Below, piece after piece: positions 1-5,990 of a stretch of DNA of 8,695 bases. The translations under genes were made by a program, and so were the position numbers. The notes under the pieces are model-generated. The model made no database searches and had not been told where the DNA came from. It saw only the letters and a list, made by a program, of their open reading frames with translations. Every line of letters begins with the position of its first letter. Positions within the stretch are counted from its first letter, which is position 1. The DNA is from Dehalococcoidia bacterium (GTDB taxonomy: Bacteria; Chloroflexota; Dehalococcoidia; SM23-28-2), in NCBI GenBank assembly GCA_022866185.1, contig JALHUG010000007.1, positions 1-8,695 on the forward strand, in the 5' to 3' direction.

Positions 1-1
1 G

Positions 2-619
2 CTCTACCGGCGGCGGCGGGCGCGTCAGGGGGCGTCGGTCGTCTCCCTGGTGGGCTACACCAACGCCGGCAAGAGCACCCTCATGCGGGCCCTGTCGGGT
101 GCCGACGTGCTGGTGCAGGACAAGCTGTTCGCCACCCTCGACCCCGTCACGCGGCGGGTGACCCTGCCTGGGGGTGGTGCCTTCCTCCTCACCGACACCG
201 TCGGCTTCATCCAGAAGCTGCCCACCCAACTGGTGGCGGCCTTCCGCGCGACCCTGGAGGAGCTGTCCGAGGCCAGCCTCCTGCTGCATGTCGTGGACAT
301 AACCCACCCCGATGCCGCCGAGCAGGCGCAGACGGTGGAGGATACCCTGGCCGAGCTGGGCCTGGCCGACAAGACCTGCATCACCGTTCTCAACAAGGCC
401 GACGCCATCTGCGGGCCAGACGGGCGGCCCATCGAGGGGCTGGAAGGTCTGGGCGAGGCGCAGGCCTCCCTCCGATACTGGCGGCCGGATGCGCTGCTGG
501 TGTCGGCGCTCAAGGGCTGGGGCCTGACCGACCTCCTGGGGCGCATCGAAGCTGCTCTGGGCCTTGGGGAAGAGGGCGCGGCCGCCTCCTGGGGCTATCG
601 GGCGCGGCCGGCGGGGTAG
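2..619 (+). CDS. hflX: GTPase HflX, C-terminal part (5' end outside window)
   Basis: This is the GTPase (G) domain and C-terminus of HflX, a ribosome-associated GTPase that binds the 50S subunit and can split stalled or idle ribosomes. The frame is open from the left edge and about 205 residues are visible; full HflX proteins are usually 370-450 residues, so the N-terminal HflX domain lies outside the window. The G motifs are in order: G1 GYTNAGKST (nt 53-79), a G2-region LFATLDP, G3 DTVGF (nt 194-208), G4 NKAD (nt 392-403) and G5 SALKG (nt 503-517). LFATLDP and the Arg-rich stretch just before G1 are typical of HflX rather than of Obg or Era. The stop is TAG at 617-619. The next gene starts 82 bases downstream from its own promoter, so no operon link is implied. 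The GTG at nt 50 lies inside the G1 motif and is not the real start. Confidence 0.93.
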   Translation, partial: LYRRRRARQGASVVSLVGYTNAGKSTLMRALSGADVLVQDKLFATLDPVTRRVTLPGGGAFLLTDTVGFIQKLPTQLVAAFRATLEELSEASLLLHVVDITHPDAAEQAQTVEDTLAELGLADKTCITVLNKADAICGPDGRPIEGLEGLGEAQASLRYWRPDALLVSALKGWGLTDLLGRIEAALGLGEEGAAASWGYRARPAG

Positions 620-630
620 AGAAAGACACC

Positions 631-653
631 GGAAGAACCGTTGGTTTTCTTCC
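631..653 (+). terminator. Possible hairpin terminator after hflX
   Basis: GGAAGAA (631-637) pairs with TTCTTCC (647-653), and a further CC/GG pairing is possible inside with a small bulge. It lies 12 bases after the hflX stop and before the arsR promoter. There is no U-run after the stem; the only T-rich stretch lies within the 3' arm. It is therefore at best a weak or imperfect intrinsic terminator. Confidence 0.3.
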
Positions 654-663
654 GTGGACTATA

Positions 664-692
664 TTGACAACCTTCGATATAAGCCGTACAAT
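664..692 (+). promoter_or_regulatory. Sigma70-type promoter of arsR, probable operator overlap
   Basis: The -35 box TTGACA (664-669, consensus) and the -10 box TACAAT (687-692, one mismatch) are separated by exactly 17 bases. The predicted transcription start, about 7 bases after the -10, falls at roughly 699-702, on or just before the arsR ATG at 702. The transcript would thus be leaderless or nearly so, which agrees with the absence of a Shine-Dalgarno sequence. TATAT (660-664) and ATATA (677-681) form a small dyad across the -35 and spacer, where ArsR repressors commonly bind; the operator role is inferred from position only. Confidence 0.7.
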
Positions 693-701
693 AGCATCAG
701 C

Positions 702-1052
702 ATGAACAAGGTAGGGGAGCGCGCGCTGGAATCCATCGCTCGGAGCTGTTGCCCCGGCCTGACCGCTTCTGCGGCCGGCGCCGCCGAGCGCTGGGCAGCC
801 ATCTTCAAGGCCCTTGCTGACCCCACACGCCTGCAGATCCTCAGTCTGCTGGCCAGGAACCCGGGCGGCGTCTGCGAGTGCAACATCGTTGACTGCACGC
901 CCCTGAGTCAGCCCACAATCTCCTATCACGTCAAGGTGCTCAAGGAGGCGGGCCTGCTCGACGTCGAGAAGCAGGGGCTGTGGTGCCGCTTCCGCCTACG
1001 CAAGGACGTCGTGGGCCAGGTGGTCGCGGCCCTGAGCGGTCTCGCCCGATAG
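702..1052 (+). CDS. arsR: ArsR-family metalloid-responsive transcriptional repressor
   Basis: A 116-residue winged-helix repressor of the ArsR/SmtB family, expected to bind its own promoter and release DNA when As(III) or a similar thiophilic ion binds. The HTH core is clear: ALADPTRLQILSLL (about residues 37-50) and the recognition segment LSQPTISYHVKVLKEAGLL (68-86). Candidate sensor thiols are a vicinal pair C16-C17 near the N-terminus and C58/C60 plus C65 in the segment VCECNIVDC. E. coli ArsR uses a CxC in this helix, and Corynebacterium ArsR, as I recall it, uses an N-terminal CC pair with a distant Cys. This protein carries both patterns. The ATG at 702 is chosen because the promoter ends at 692 and the family core follows at normal spacing; the longer reading back to 564 runs through hflX. 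Co-orientation with arsM, 49 bases downstream, supports an arsenic role. Antimony or another metal is possible. Confidence 0.9.
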   Translation: MNKVGERALESIARSCCPGLTASAAGAAERWAAIFKALADPTRLQILSLLARNPGGVCECNIVDCTPLSQPTISYHVKVLKEAGLLDVEKQGLWCRFRLRKDVVGQVVAALSGLAR

Positions 1053-1090
1053 TGCTTGAAAACGACGCAATGTCGGCAGTTTGGATTTAG

Positions 1091-1096
1091 GGAGGT
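1091..1096 (+). promoter_or_regulatory. Strong ribosome binding site of arsM
   Basis: GGAGGT lies 5 bases before the ATG at 1102, within the sequence AGGGAGGTAGTCGATG. It fixes the arsM start and contrasts with arsR just upstream, which has no Shine-Dalgarno sequence. Confidence 0.8.
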
Positions 1097-1101
1097 AGTC
1101 G

Positions 1102-1971
1102 ATGGGCAGTAAGAAGGAGATCAAGGATAAAGTGGGCGAGCGCTACGCTCAGCTTGCCCGCCAGGCCGCACAGCGAGCGCCCGCTAGCTGCTGCTCGCCC
1201 CAGGCGAGCTGTTGCGGGCCGGCCGAACCGGCGGTAGCCGACCCCATCAGCGGCCAGCTCTACGCTCCCGAGGACCTGAAGGACGTTCCCCTGGAGGCGG
1301 CGCTGGCCTCCCTGGGTTGCGGCAACCCAGTGGCCCTGGCCGAGCTGCACCCGGGGGAGGTGGTCCTGGACCTGGGCAGCGGCGGCGGCATCGACGTTCT
1401 CCTCTCCGCCCGGCGGGTGGGCCCCACAGGCAAGGCGTACGGCCTGGACATGGTGGACGAGATGCTGGAACTGGCCCGCCAGAACCAGAAGAAGGCGGGC
1501 ATTGAGAACGTGGAGTTCCTCAAGGGCGAGATAGAGGACATTCCTCTGCCCGACAGCTCGGTGGATGTGATCATCAGCAACTGCGTGGTGAACCTATCGC
1601 CCGACAAGGACGGGGTGTTGCGCGAGGCCTATCGCGTGCTCAAGCCCGGCGGGCGCCTCGCCATCTCCGACATCATCGTCAGGGGTGAAATGCCGGAAGG
1701 GCTGCGGCGCAACCTGGAACTGTGGGCGGGCTGCATGGCCGGAGCGCTGAAGGAAGAGGAGTACGTGGGCAAGCTAAGGGCCGCCGGCTTCCAGAGCATT
1801 GGCGTCGAGGTCACGCGAGTGTGGAAGGAAGAGGACCTTCGGGGCACCGAGGTCGCCGAGGTTGTTGCGTGCCTGGCGCGTGAGGCAAAGGAGCAGGCCC
1901 TCCTCAGCATCGTGAGCGCCTTCATTCGCGCTCAGAAGCCCGTTGCCAGCACGCCCAGGTGCTGTGGCTAG
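1102..1971 (+). CDS. arsM: Arsenite S-adenosylmethyltransferase ArsM
   Basis: Cytosolic 289-residue methyltransferase that transfers methyl groups from S-adenosylmethionine to As(III), giving methylated and finally volatile arsenicals. The SAM site is motif I LDLGSGGGID (residues 89-98), followed by the acidic YGLDM (113-117). The three Cys expected of the As(III) site are present in family contexts: C73 in LGCGNP, C161 in SNCVVN and C211 in WAGCMAGAL. An early Tyr-rich helix (KDKVGERYAQLA) is typical of the family. There are also extra vicinal pairs: C30-C31 and C37-C38 in an N-terminal insert, and C287-C288 just before the last residue. Length is in the normal range. It follows arsR by 49 bases with no obvious internal promoter, so arsR-arsM is probably one arsenite-induced operon. 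No arsenite efflux pump or arsenate reductase is seen in the window. Confidence 0.95.
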   Translation: MGSKKEIKDKVGERYAQLARQAAQRAPASCCSPQASCCGPAEPAVADPISGQLYAPEDLKDVPLEAALASLGCGNPVALAELHPGEVVLDLGSGGGIDVLLSARRVGPTGKAYGLDMVDEMLELARQNQKKAGIENVEFLKGEIEDIPLPDSSVDVIISNCVVNLSPDKDGVLREAYRVLKPGGRLAISDIIVRGEMPEGLRRNLELWAGCMAGALKEEEYVGKLRAAGFQSIGVEVTRVWKEEDLRGTEVAEVVACLAREAKEQALLSIVSAFIRAQKPVASTPRCCG

Positions 1972-2056
1972 GGGGGTTCGTGTAGCCGTCGCCGAGGTGG
2001 GCGGCTTCTTGCGAAGGCAAGGCCAGCCTAGGAGCAATTTCAAGAACGGCTCGCCA

Positions 2057-2076
2057 CCCCCGCCTGAAGGCGGGGG
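2057..2076. repeat. Perfect GC-rich hairpin, 8-bp stem, TGAA loop
   Basis: CCCCCGCC (2057-2064), loop TGAA, GGCGGGGG (2069-2076): a perfect 8-bp stem. No T-run follows on either strand, so a classical intrinsic terminator is unlikely. It lies just outside the inverted-repeat structure at 2086-2208, whose inner hairpin also closes on a TGAA loop. Confidence 0.75.
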
Positions 2077-2085
2077 CATGGATGT

Positions 2086-2208
2086 CGCCCCGTTATGGCG
2101 ATCAAGAAAATAAGAACACCCCTGAGGGTTGAAACCCTCAGCTTTGGGGAAGCTGCGGGATTTATCCCGCAGAGGTGAATTTAAATAGTTGAACGCCATT
2201 ACGGGGCG
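2086..2208. repeat. Inverted-repeat-bounded structured element (possible MITE/PATE or ncRNA)
   Basis: The left arm (2086-2105, starting CGCCCCGT) and right arm (2189-2208, ending ACGGGGCG) are inverted repeats matching at 18 of 20 positions. They enclose two perfect hairpins. The first is 2122-2141: stem CTGAGGGT, loop TGAA, 8 bp. The second is 2153-2172: stem CTGCGGGA, loop TTTA, 8 bp. As RNA this folds into a long closing stem with two branches; as DNA it resembles a short non-autonomous element with terminal inverted repeats. The 83-base interior has no ORF and no clear flanking target duplication is visible. Stacked subterminal hairpins are also typical of IS200/IS605-derived remnants, but no transposase or TnpB coding sequence is recognisable nearby. 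Confidence 0.6.
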
Positions 2209-2234
2209 GTGTGGAGAGAATTTTGAAATGGCGC

Positions 2235-2780
2235 CTAGTCGCCCAGGAGAGTCTCGTAGCTCAGGGCGACGATCTCTTCCACGTACTCGGAGCGCCAGGC
2301 GGCATTGGGGATGCGCAGGCTGCGCTCGCGGAACCAGTGGTGAAACTTGAGGTACTGCTCCTCTAGGTAGCGGCGCCAGGCGTTCTCCTGGGTGAAGAGC
2401 TCGGGGTCGGCCTCTTCCAGCCGCTTGTCCATATCCTCAGGGTCGATATCCAGGTCTTCCCGCCAGTATTCAGCCAGGTAATCGAGGCTCTCCTCCAGGT
2501 TGCGCCGGCACTCCTCCAGCAGGGCAACCATCATCCCTTCCTGGTTAACCTTGCGCCCGCGCAGGCGCAGCTCGTGGGCGCAGGCCTCGCACAGCAGCAC
2601 CAGCTTGCGGGCGTCGCACTCCTCATGGGGGTTGCAGCCCTGGCAGAGAGGGGCGAACTGGCTGGCTGAGGCGGCACGAGAGTAGCCCACCACCACCTCC
2701 GGGACCAGGGCGCCGCAACGGGGGCAGCAGATCTCGCCGGAGAGGATCTCGTTGATAGCCCTTTGCCAGTCTATCTGCAT
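2235..2780 (-). CDS. Hypothetical Cys-rich, probably zinc-binding protein
   Basis: A 181-residue protein I do not recognise. The N-terminal third carries CCPRC (C18, C19, C22), CQGC (C46-C49), C55 and CEAC (C64-C67), with H52 and H69 nearby. This is enough for one or two structural zinc sites in a treble-clef or ribbon arrangement (inference). The remainder (about residues 80-181) is acidic and rich in Glu, Leu, Trp and Tyr, and looks helical. There is no signal peptide or membrane segment, so it should be cytosolic. The ATG (2780-2778) is preceded by AAAGG at about 8 bases. It begins 34 bases after the stop of the pterin enzyme gene and in the same direction, so it is probably co-transcribed with it. 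No function is proposed. Confidence 0.75.
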   Translation of the reverse strand: MQIDWQRAINEILSGEICCPRCGALVPEVVVGYSRAASASQFAPLCQGCNPHEECDARKLVLLCEACAHELRLRGRKVNQEGMMVALLEECRRNLEESLDYLAEYWREDLDIDPEDMDKRLEEADPELFTQENAWRRYLEEQYLKFHHWFRERSLRIPNAAWRSEYVEEIVALSYETLLGD

Positions 2781-2814
2781 GAGCGGGACCTTTCTTGGCC
2801 CTTTTCCATTCTGA

Positions 2815-3321
2815 TCATAATGCTTTTGGCCGCCATGTCAACGGCCGCTCTAGGCTAAGGGTGCACCAACCAGCCTGGCCGGGCGCCTCCTCCACGCCCA
2901 CGCTGATGGCGTTGACATTGCCTCGCCCAGCCAGTGCGTCCGCGAGGCGCTGGCAGAACCATTCGGCGAGGCGCTCGGCGGTGGAGTTATCCAGCGGCAT
3001 TACACACACATCGCTTTTCGGGATGACATAACGCTGACCACCGGAGACGATCTGCCAGGCATCGCTGACATCGGTGATAGTGAGGGCAGGGTTGTCGCGT
3101 GGCAACAGGAGGCGGTGGTCGAGCTGCTGGCACAGGGCCTCAGCGAGGCTCTTCAGCTCGCCGAAGTCTAGCACCCACGCGTCGTCGGTGAGATCGCCTT
3201 CTACCTCCACCAGTAGGTCGTAGTTGTGGCCATGCAGCGGCTCGGCCTGCCCATCGAAGGTGGTGAGGTGGGCGGCAGAGAAGCGCAGCGTGTTCCTCTG
3301 GACGCTGACCTTGTACTTCAT
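2815..3321 (-). CDS. 6-pyruvoyl-tetrahydropterin synthase / QueD family protein (PTPS-III-like)
   Basis: A 168-residue cytosolic enzyme of the COG0720 family, acting on dihydroneopterin compounds. The zinc ligands H18 (FSAAH) and H30/H32 (LHGHNY) are present, as are the LDFGELK strand (51-57), the LDH motif (D68-H69), NSTAERLAEW (112-121) and the late Glu pair E144-E145 in GVEEAPG, which fits pterin anchoring. The catalytic Cys of QueD/PTPS, 4 residues before the first His of HGH, is replaced by A26, while E27 lies 3 before it (AEPLHGH). As I recall the family literature, an ExxHGH motif without Cys marks PTPS-III, which makes 6-hydroxymethyldihydropterin for folate and replaces FolB. That would favour folate synthesis over queuosine. 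At 168 residues it is longer than E. coli QueD (about 120), mainly through the 74-105 segment. The start has no strong Shine-Dalgarno sequence. Confidence 0.85.
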   Translation of the reverse strand: MKYKVSVQRNTLRFSAAHLTTFDGQAEPLHGHNYDLLVEVEGDLTDDAWVLDFGELKSLAEALCQQLDHRLLLPRDNPALTITDVSDAWQIVSGGQRYVIPKSDVCVMPLDNSTAERLAEWFCQRLADALAGRGNVNAISVGVEEAPGQAGWCTLSLERPLTWRPKAL

Positions 3322-3344
3322 GATTGCGGCTCGTCAGTGAGGCC

Positions 3345-3373
3345 ATGATAGCTGGAGCCAGGGCTTGGCACAA
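3345..3373 (-). promoter_or_regulatory. Candidate promoter of the pterin enzyme operon
   Basis: Reading the minus strand, TTGTGC (3373-3368) and TATCAT (3350-3345) are separated by 17 bases. The predicted start near 3338 leaves a leader of about 17 bases before the ATG at 3321. The -10 box matches consensus at 5 of 6 positions and the -35 is weaker. Confidence 0.45.
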
Positions 3374-3485
3374 CGAGGCGAGAGGAGAAGACCGACGGTG
3401 CCGAGGGCTATGATCGCACTATAATTCTTACGTAAACCCCTTGCGGGGCGTTGTTCGACATAAAGGTACAGCGGCGGCGCTCAAA

Positions 3486-3514
3486 TTGCCAAGGGCTGGA
3501 GGCGATGTTACACT
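3486..3514 (+). promoter_or_regulatory. Promoter of ctpA-smpB, extended -10
   Basis: TTGCCA (3486-3491) and TACACT (3509-3514) are separated by 17 bases, and the -10 is preceded by TG plus one base (3506-3508), the extended -10 motif. The expected start near 3521 gives a leader of about 33 bases to the ctpA ATG. A second, weaker candidate -10 (TATAAT, 3420-3425) lies upstream without a recognisable -35. Confidence 0.6.
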
Positions 3515-3553
3515 ACAGCCGCGGAGAATGGTCTAGCAAGGGAATGGTGGGCG

Positions 3554-4816
3554 ATGACGAGCGGAAGAACTGATTGGCTTATCTTGAGAGCCGTGCGCTG
3601 GGTCATGTTTGGCCTGCTAGTGGTCCTCCTGTCGGCCATGTCCGGGGTGATTGGCTTTACCATCGGTGGTGGTGGCGAAGAGGGCCCCAGCACCGGCTCC
3701 ACGTCCCGTTCGCAGGGCGAACCAGACTTCGGCATCCTGAACGAGGTGTACGACATCATTCGGGAGGACTTCGTCGCCCAGGATAGCGTGGACCCGGAGC
3801 TTTTGCGCGAAGGAGCGATAGACGGGACACTGGCCGCTCTGGACGACGCGCACACGATGTACATCGATCCCGAGACCTACTCTCTGGGTGTCGATATCAT
3901 CACTGGCCAATTTGAGGGGATTGGCGCTCGCGTGGAGCAGGACCCGGTCAGCGGCGAAATCGTCATCCTCGCGCCCTTCCGCGATTCCCCCGCCGATAAG
4001 GCAGGCATCCGCGCCGGCGATGTCGTGCTGGAGGTAGACGGCGACTCTACCGCCGGTTGGACAGTGAGCCAGGCGGTTCGCCGTATTCGCGGGACTCAGG
4101 GCAGCCAGGTGGCGCTGCGCGTGCGTCACGAGAGCGGTGAGACTGAGGACATCACCATTACCCGCGCCGTCGTCACTGTCCCCACCGTCTTCACCCGCGA
4201 GCTCCAAGACGCCGAGGGCAACCCCGTGCAGGACATAGCTTATGTCGAGTTGCAGCAGATGAGCGAGGAGACCGTTGGTGCCCTGAGGGATGTTATCAGG
4301 GACATCGAGGAGAAGGGCTACAAGGGGCTTATCATCGACCTGCGCCGGAACCCTGGCGGCGGCCTGGAGGCGACGGTGAAGATAGCTGACCTGTTCCTGG
4401 AGAGTGGGATCATCCTGGTCCAGGTGGACAAGGAAGGCAACGAGACCGTCGAGCGGGCAGAGGGAGGCGGTGAGGGTGAGGACATCCCCTTGGTGGTGCT
4501 GGTTGGCAAGGGCAGCGCCAGCGGTGCCGAGGTGATGGCCGCCGCGCTGCGTGACAACGGCCGCGCCGTCCTCATCGGCACCACTACCTTCGGCAAGGGA
4601 ACGGTGAACCACCTGCGCCAGCTCTCCGACGGCGGCGCCATCTACATCAGCATCGCTCGCTGGCTCACTCCCAACAGGGAGCAGATCGAAGGGATCGGCC
4701 TGTCGCCGGACATCGAGTTAGAGCCCACCGAGGAGGATATCGAACTGGGCCGCGATGTCCAGCTCTTCGCAGCCATCGACCATCTGAGGCAGGCCATCCA
4801 GGCGACGGTGCCCTGA
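3554..4816 (+). CDS. ctpA: S41-family carboxyl-terminal processing protease
   Basis: A 420-residue membrane-anchored serine protease that cleaves substrates from the C-terminus. The N-terminal hydrophobic segment (about residues 14-38) acts as an uncleaved anchor or signal and is followed by a Gly/Ser/Glu linker. The family N-terminal region includes NEVYDIIREDFV and ALDDAHTMYIDPE (about residues 58-109). A PDZ domain (about 122-200) includes AGIRAGDVVLEVDG. The peptidase domain follows, with RRNPGGGLEATVKIADLF and the nucleophile S323 in GSASGAEV. The general base K348 lies in FGKGTVN, exactly 25 residues later, as in Prc and D1 protease. The residue 4 after the Lys, usually Gln (GKGSVQ), is Asn (N352) here. 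The ATG at 3554 gives a normal anchor. smpB starts 19 bases after its stop. Tail-specific proteases act outside the cytoplasmic membrane, so its targets are exported or membrane proteins. Confidence 0.93.
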   Translation: MTSGRTDWLILRAVRWVMFGLLVVLLSAMSGVIGFTIGGGGEEGPSTGSTSRSQGEPDFGILNEVYDIIREDFVAQDSVDPELLREGAIDGTLAALDDAHTMYIDPETYSLGVDIITGQFEGIGARVEQDPVSGEIVILAPFRDSPADKAGIRAGDVVLEVDGDSTAGWTVSQAVRRIRGTQGSQVALRVRHESGETEDITITRAVVTVPTVFTRELQDAEGNPVQDIAYVELQQMSEETVGALRDVIRDIEEKGYKGLIIDLRRNPGGGLEATVKIADLFLESGIILVQVDKEGNETVERAEGGGEGEDIPLVVLVGKGSASGAEVMAAALRDNGRAVLIGTTTFGKGTVNHLRQLSDGGAIYISIARWLTPNREQIEGIGLSPDIELEPTEEDIELGRDVQLFAAIDHLRQAIQATVP

Positions 4817-4835
4817 GGATGGCGGTGGGTGACCA

Positions 4836-5291
4836 GTGGCCGAAAAGACGATCACTGTCAACCGCAAGGCGCAACATGACTACTTCATCCTGGAGAGGCT
4901 AGAGGCCGGGATCGCCCTTACTGGCACCGAGATCAAGGCCATCCGCGATGGGCGGGTGAATCTGCGGGATGCTTACGCCCGGCCGGAGCGAGGCGAGATG
5001 TGGCTGGTGGGCGCTCACATAGGGCCCTACGCTCCTGCTGGCCGCTTCAACCACGAGCCTGGCCGCCGCCGCAAGCTTCTTCTCCACCGAAAGGAGATCC
5101 TTGAGCTGGCACGAGAGGTGGAGGAGAAAGGCCTGACGCTTGTTCCCCTGCGCCTCTATCTCAAGAGCGGGCGGGCCAAGGTGGAGCTGGCCCTGGCCCG
5201 CGGCAAGCGCCAGTACGACCGCCGCCAGACCATCGCCCGGCGCGAGGCCGAGCGCGAGATGCAGCGAGCGCTGCGCCACCGCAGTCGCTAG
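4836..5291 (+). CDS. smpB: SsrA-binding protein SmpB
   Basis: A 151-residue RNA-binding protein of trans-translation. It binds the tRNA-like end of tmRNA, brings it into stalled ribosomes and places its C-terminal tail in the mRNA channel. Family features are complete: HDYFILERLEAGIALTGTEIKAIRDGRVNLRDAYA (given here in shortened form: HDYFILE at about residues 14-20, TGTEIKAIRDG at about 29-39 and NLRDAYA next), then LHRKEI, and the basic tail GKRQYDRRQTIARR followed by EREMQRAL. The start is GTG at 4836, because the family N-terminus (AEKTITVNRKA) begins there; the upstream ATG at 4819 is out of frame. GGTGGGTGA (4824-4832) is the only G-rich stretch available as a ribosome binding site. It is probably co-transcribed with ctpA. 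The partner RNA is encoded 1.4 kb downstream. Confidence 0.97.
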   Translation: MAEKTITVNRKAQHDYFILERLEAGIALTGTEIKAIRDGRVNLRDAYARPERGEMWLVGAHIGPYAPAGRFNHEPGRRRKLLLHRKEILELAREVEEKGLTLVPLRLYLKSGRAKVELALARGKRQYDRRQTIARREAEREMQRALRHRSR

Positions 5292-5361
5292 GCAGCGCGC
5301 TCGCCGCTTCCACTAGTGGCGTTATGTCACGTTCTCTCCCCTTCCCCAGCACCGACCACAA

Positions 5362-5928
5362 TCAGCACTGGAAGGAGCCGAATATCGGCTCTCCCTCTAG
5401 AGTAACCCCTTCGAACTGCCCTGACTTGAGGTCGGCGGCCAAGGTCACCTTGTTTGCCGCAGCAGCAGCGCTGGTACCACCCATAAGAAAGGTGCTGCCG
5501 CCCTGTTCTACGGTGAGGATGACCTCGCCGTCGGTGAAGACGCCGCCGCCGCTGACAGGCCTTGCTCCTCCTGGGGCCGACGGGTTGGCTCCAACGAGCA
5601 GGCTAAAGCGGCCGGTTTGACCTATGTCTACTGCTAGCCAGGTGCCATCTGGGGCGATGTCACACTTGCCGTTCGTGAATGTGAAGCTCTGGTCGCCCAC
5701 GGTCACAGCGGCTGTGGCATTGCCTGAGAATGCGGGCAGCTCTGGGGTACTCTCGGCAGCTGGCGTGGAGGTTGCCTCGGTCGGCCGCGCTGTCGCCTGC
5801 GCGCCAGTTGTCGCGGTGGGTTTCGCCGGCGTTTGTGTTGCCTTCTCCTCGCCGCCACCACAGGCGGCAAAAGCGACGAAGAGTAGCGGGAGGACGACCA
5901 GCGTCAAGAGCATCCGTGTTCGTGACAT
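5362..5928 (-). CDS. Putative lipoprotein, copy 1 of a tandem pair
   Basis: A 188-residue exported lipoprotein of unknown function. The signal peptide is MSRTRM followed by a hydrophobic run and a lipobox ending FAAC, with the lipidated C23 followed by GGG. Phe at -3 is not the usual Leu/Val. Residues 27-66 form a Thr/Pro/Ala linker. The mature domain (about 67-188) looks all-beta, with TVGDQSFTFTNGKCD and KVTLAADLKSGQFEG, and ends in GSFQC. C89 and the very last residue C188 are both kept in the neighbouring copy and could form a disulfide. The layout recalls mycobacterial LpqH-type lipoproteins, which also end in Cys, but this is only a resemblance. The start at 5928 is chosen over an upstream ATG because AGGAGGT lies 5 bases before it and the sequence then aligns with the paralog. 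It begins 62 bases after the stop of copy 2 and is probably co-transcribed with it. Confidence 0.85.
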   Translation of the reverse strand: MSRTRMLLTLVVLPLLFVAFAACGGGEEKATQTPAKPTATTGAQATARPTEATSTPAAESTPELPAFSGNATAAVTVGDQSFTFTNGKCDIAPDGTWLAVDIGQTGRFSLLVGANPSAPGGARPVSGGGVFTDGEVILTVEQGGSTFLMGGTSAAAAANKVTLAADLKSGQFEGVTLEGEPIFGSFQC

Positions 5929-5990
5929 GCAATACCTCCTTCGGGACTGTCTATGTGAATCTGGCGGGGACAGAGACGAGTGCTCCACGA

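Larger units (their letters stand above)
1972..2234. other. Gene-free region between convergent arsM and the minus-strand operon
   Basis: No convincing coding region. A short plus-strand frame of about 40 codons (ending near 2113) has no start signal. The region is dominated by the hairpins annotated separately at 2057-2208. Neither convergent gene has a hairpin followed by a clear U-run here. Confidence 0.6.

Noticed and set aside
564..701. Longer N-terminal form of ArsR starting at 564
   Set aside because: It would overlap the hflX 3' end and read through the arsR promoter; the family length and core fit the ATG at 702.
2057..2076. Intrinsic terminator for arsM or the convergent gene
   Set aside because: The stem is strong but no T-run follows on either strand.
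2057..2172. Possible CRISPR array from repeated palindromes
   Set aside because: The hairpins differ in sequence and spacing and there are no direct repeats with unique spacers.
3617..4612. 331-codon open frame on the minus strand opposite ctpA
   Set aside because: It lies wholly inside a clear S41 protease gene, its protein shows no domain features, and long antisense frames are common in GC-rich genes.
5310..5319. Perfect 10-base palindrome CCACTAGTGG after smpB
   Set aside because: Too short, without a loop or T-run, and expected by chance in a window this size; no clear terminator is seen in 5292-5361.
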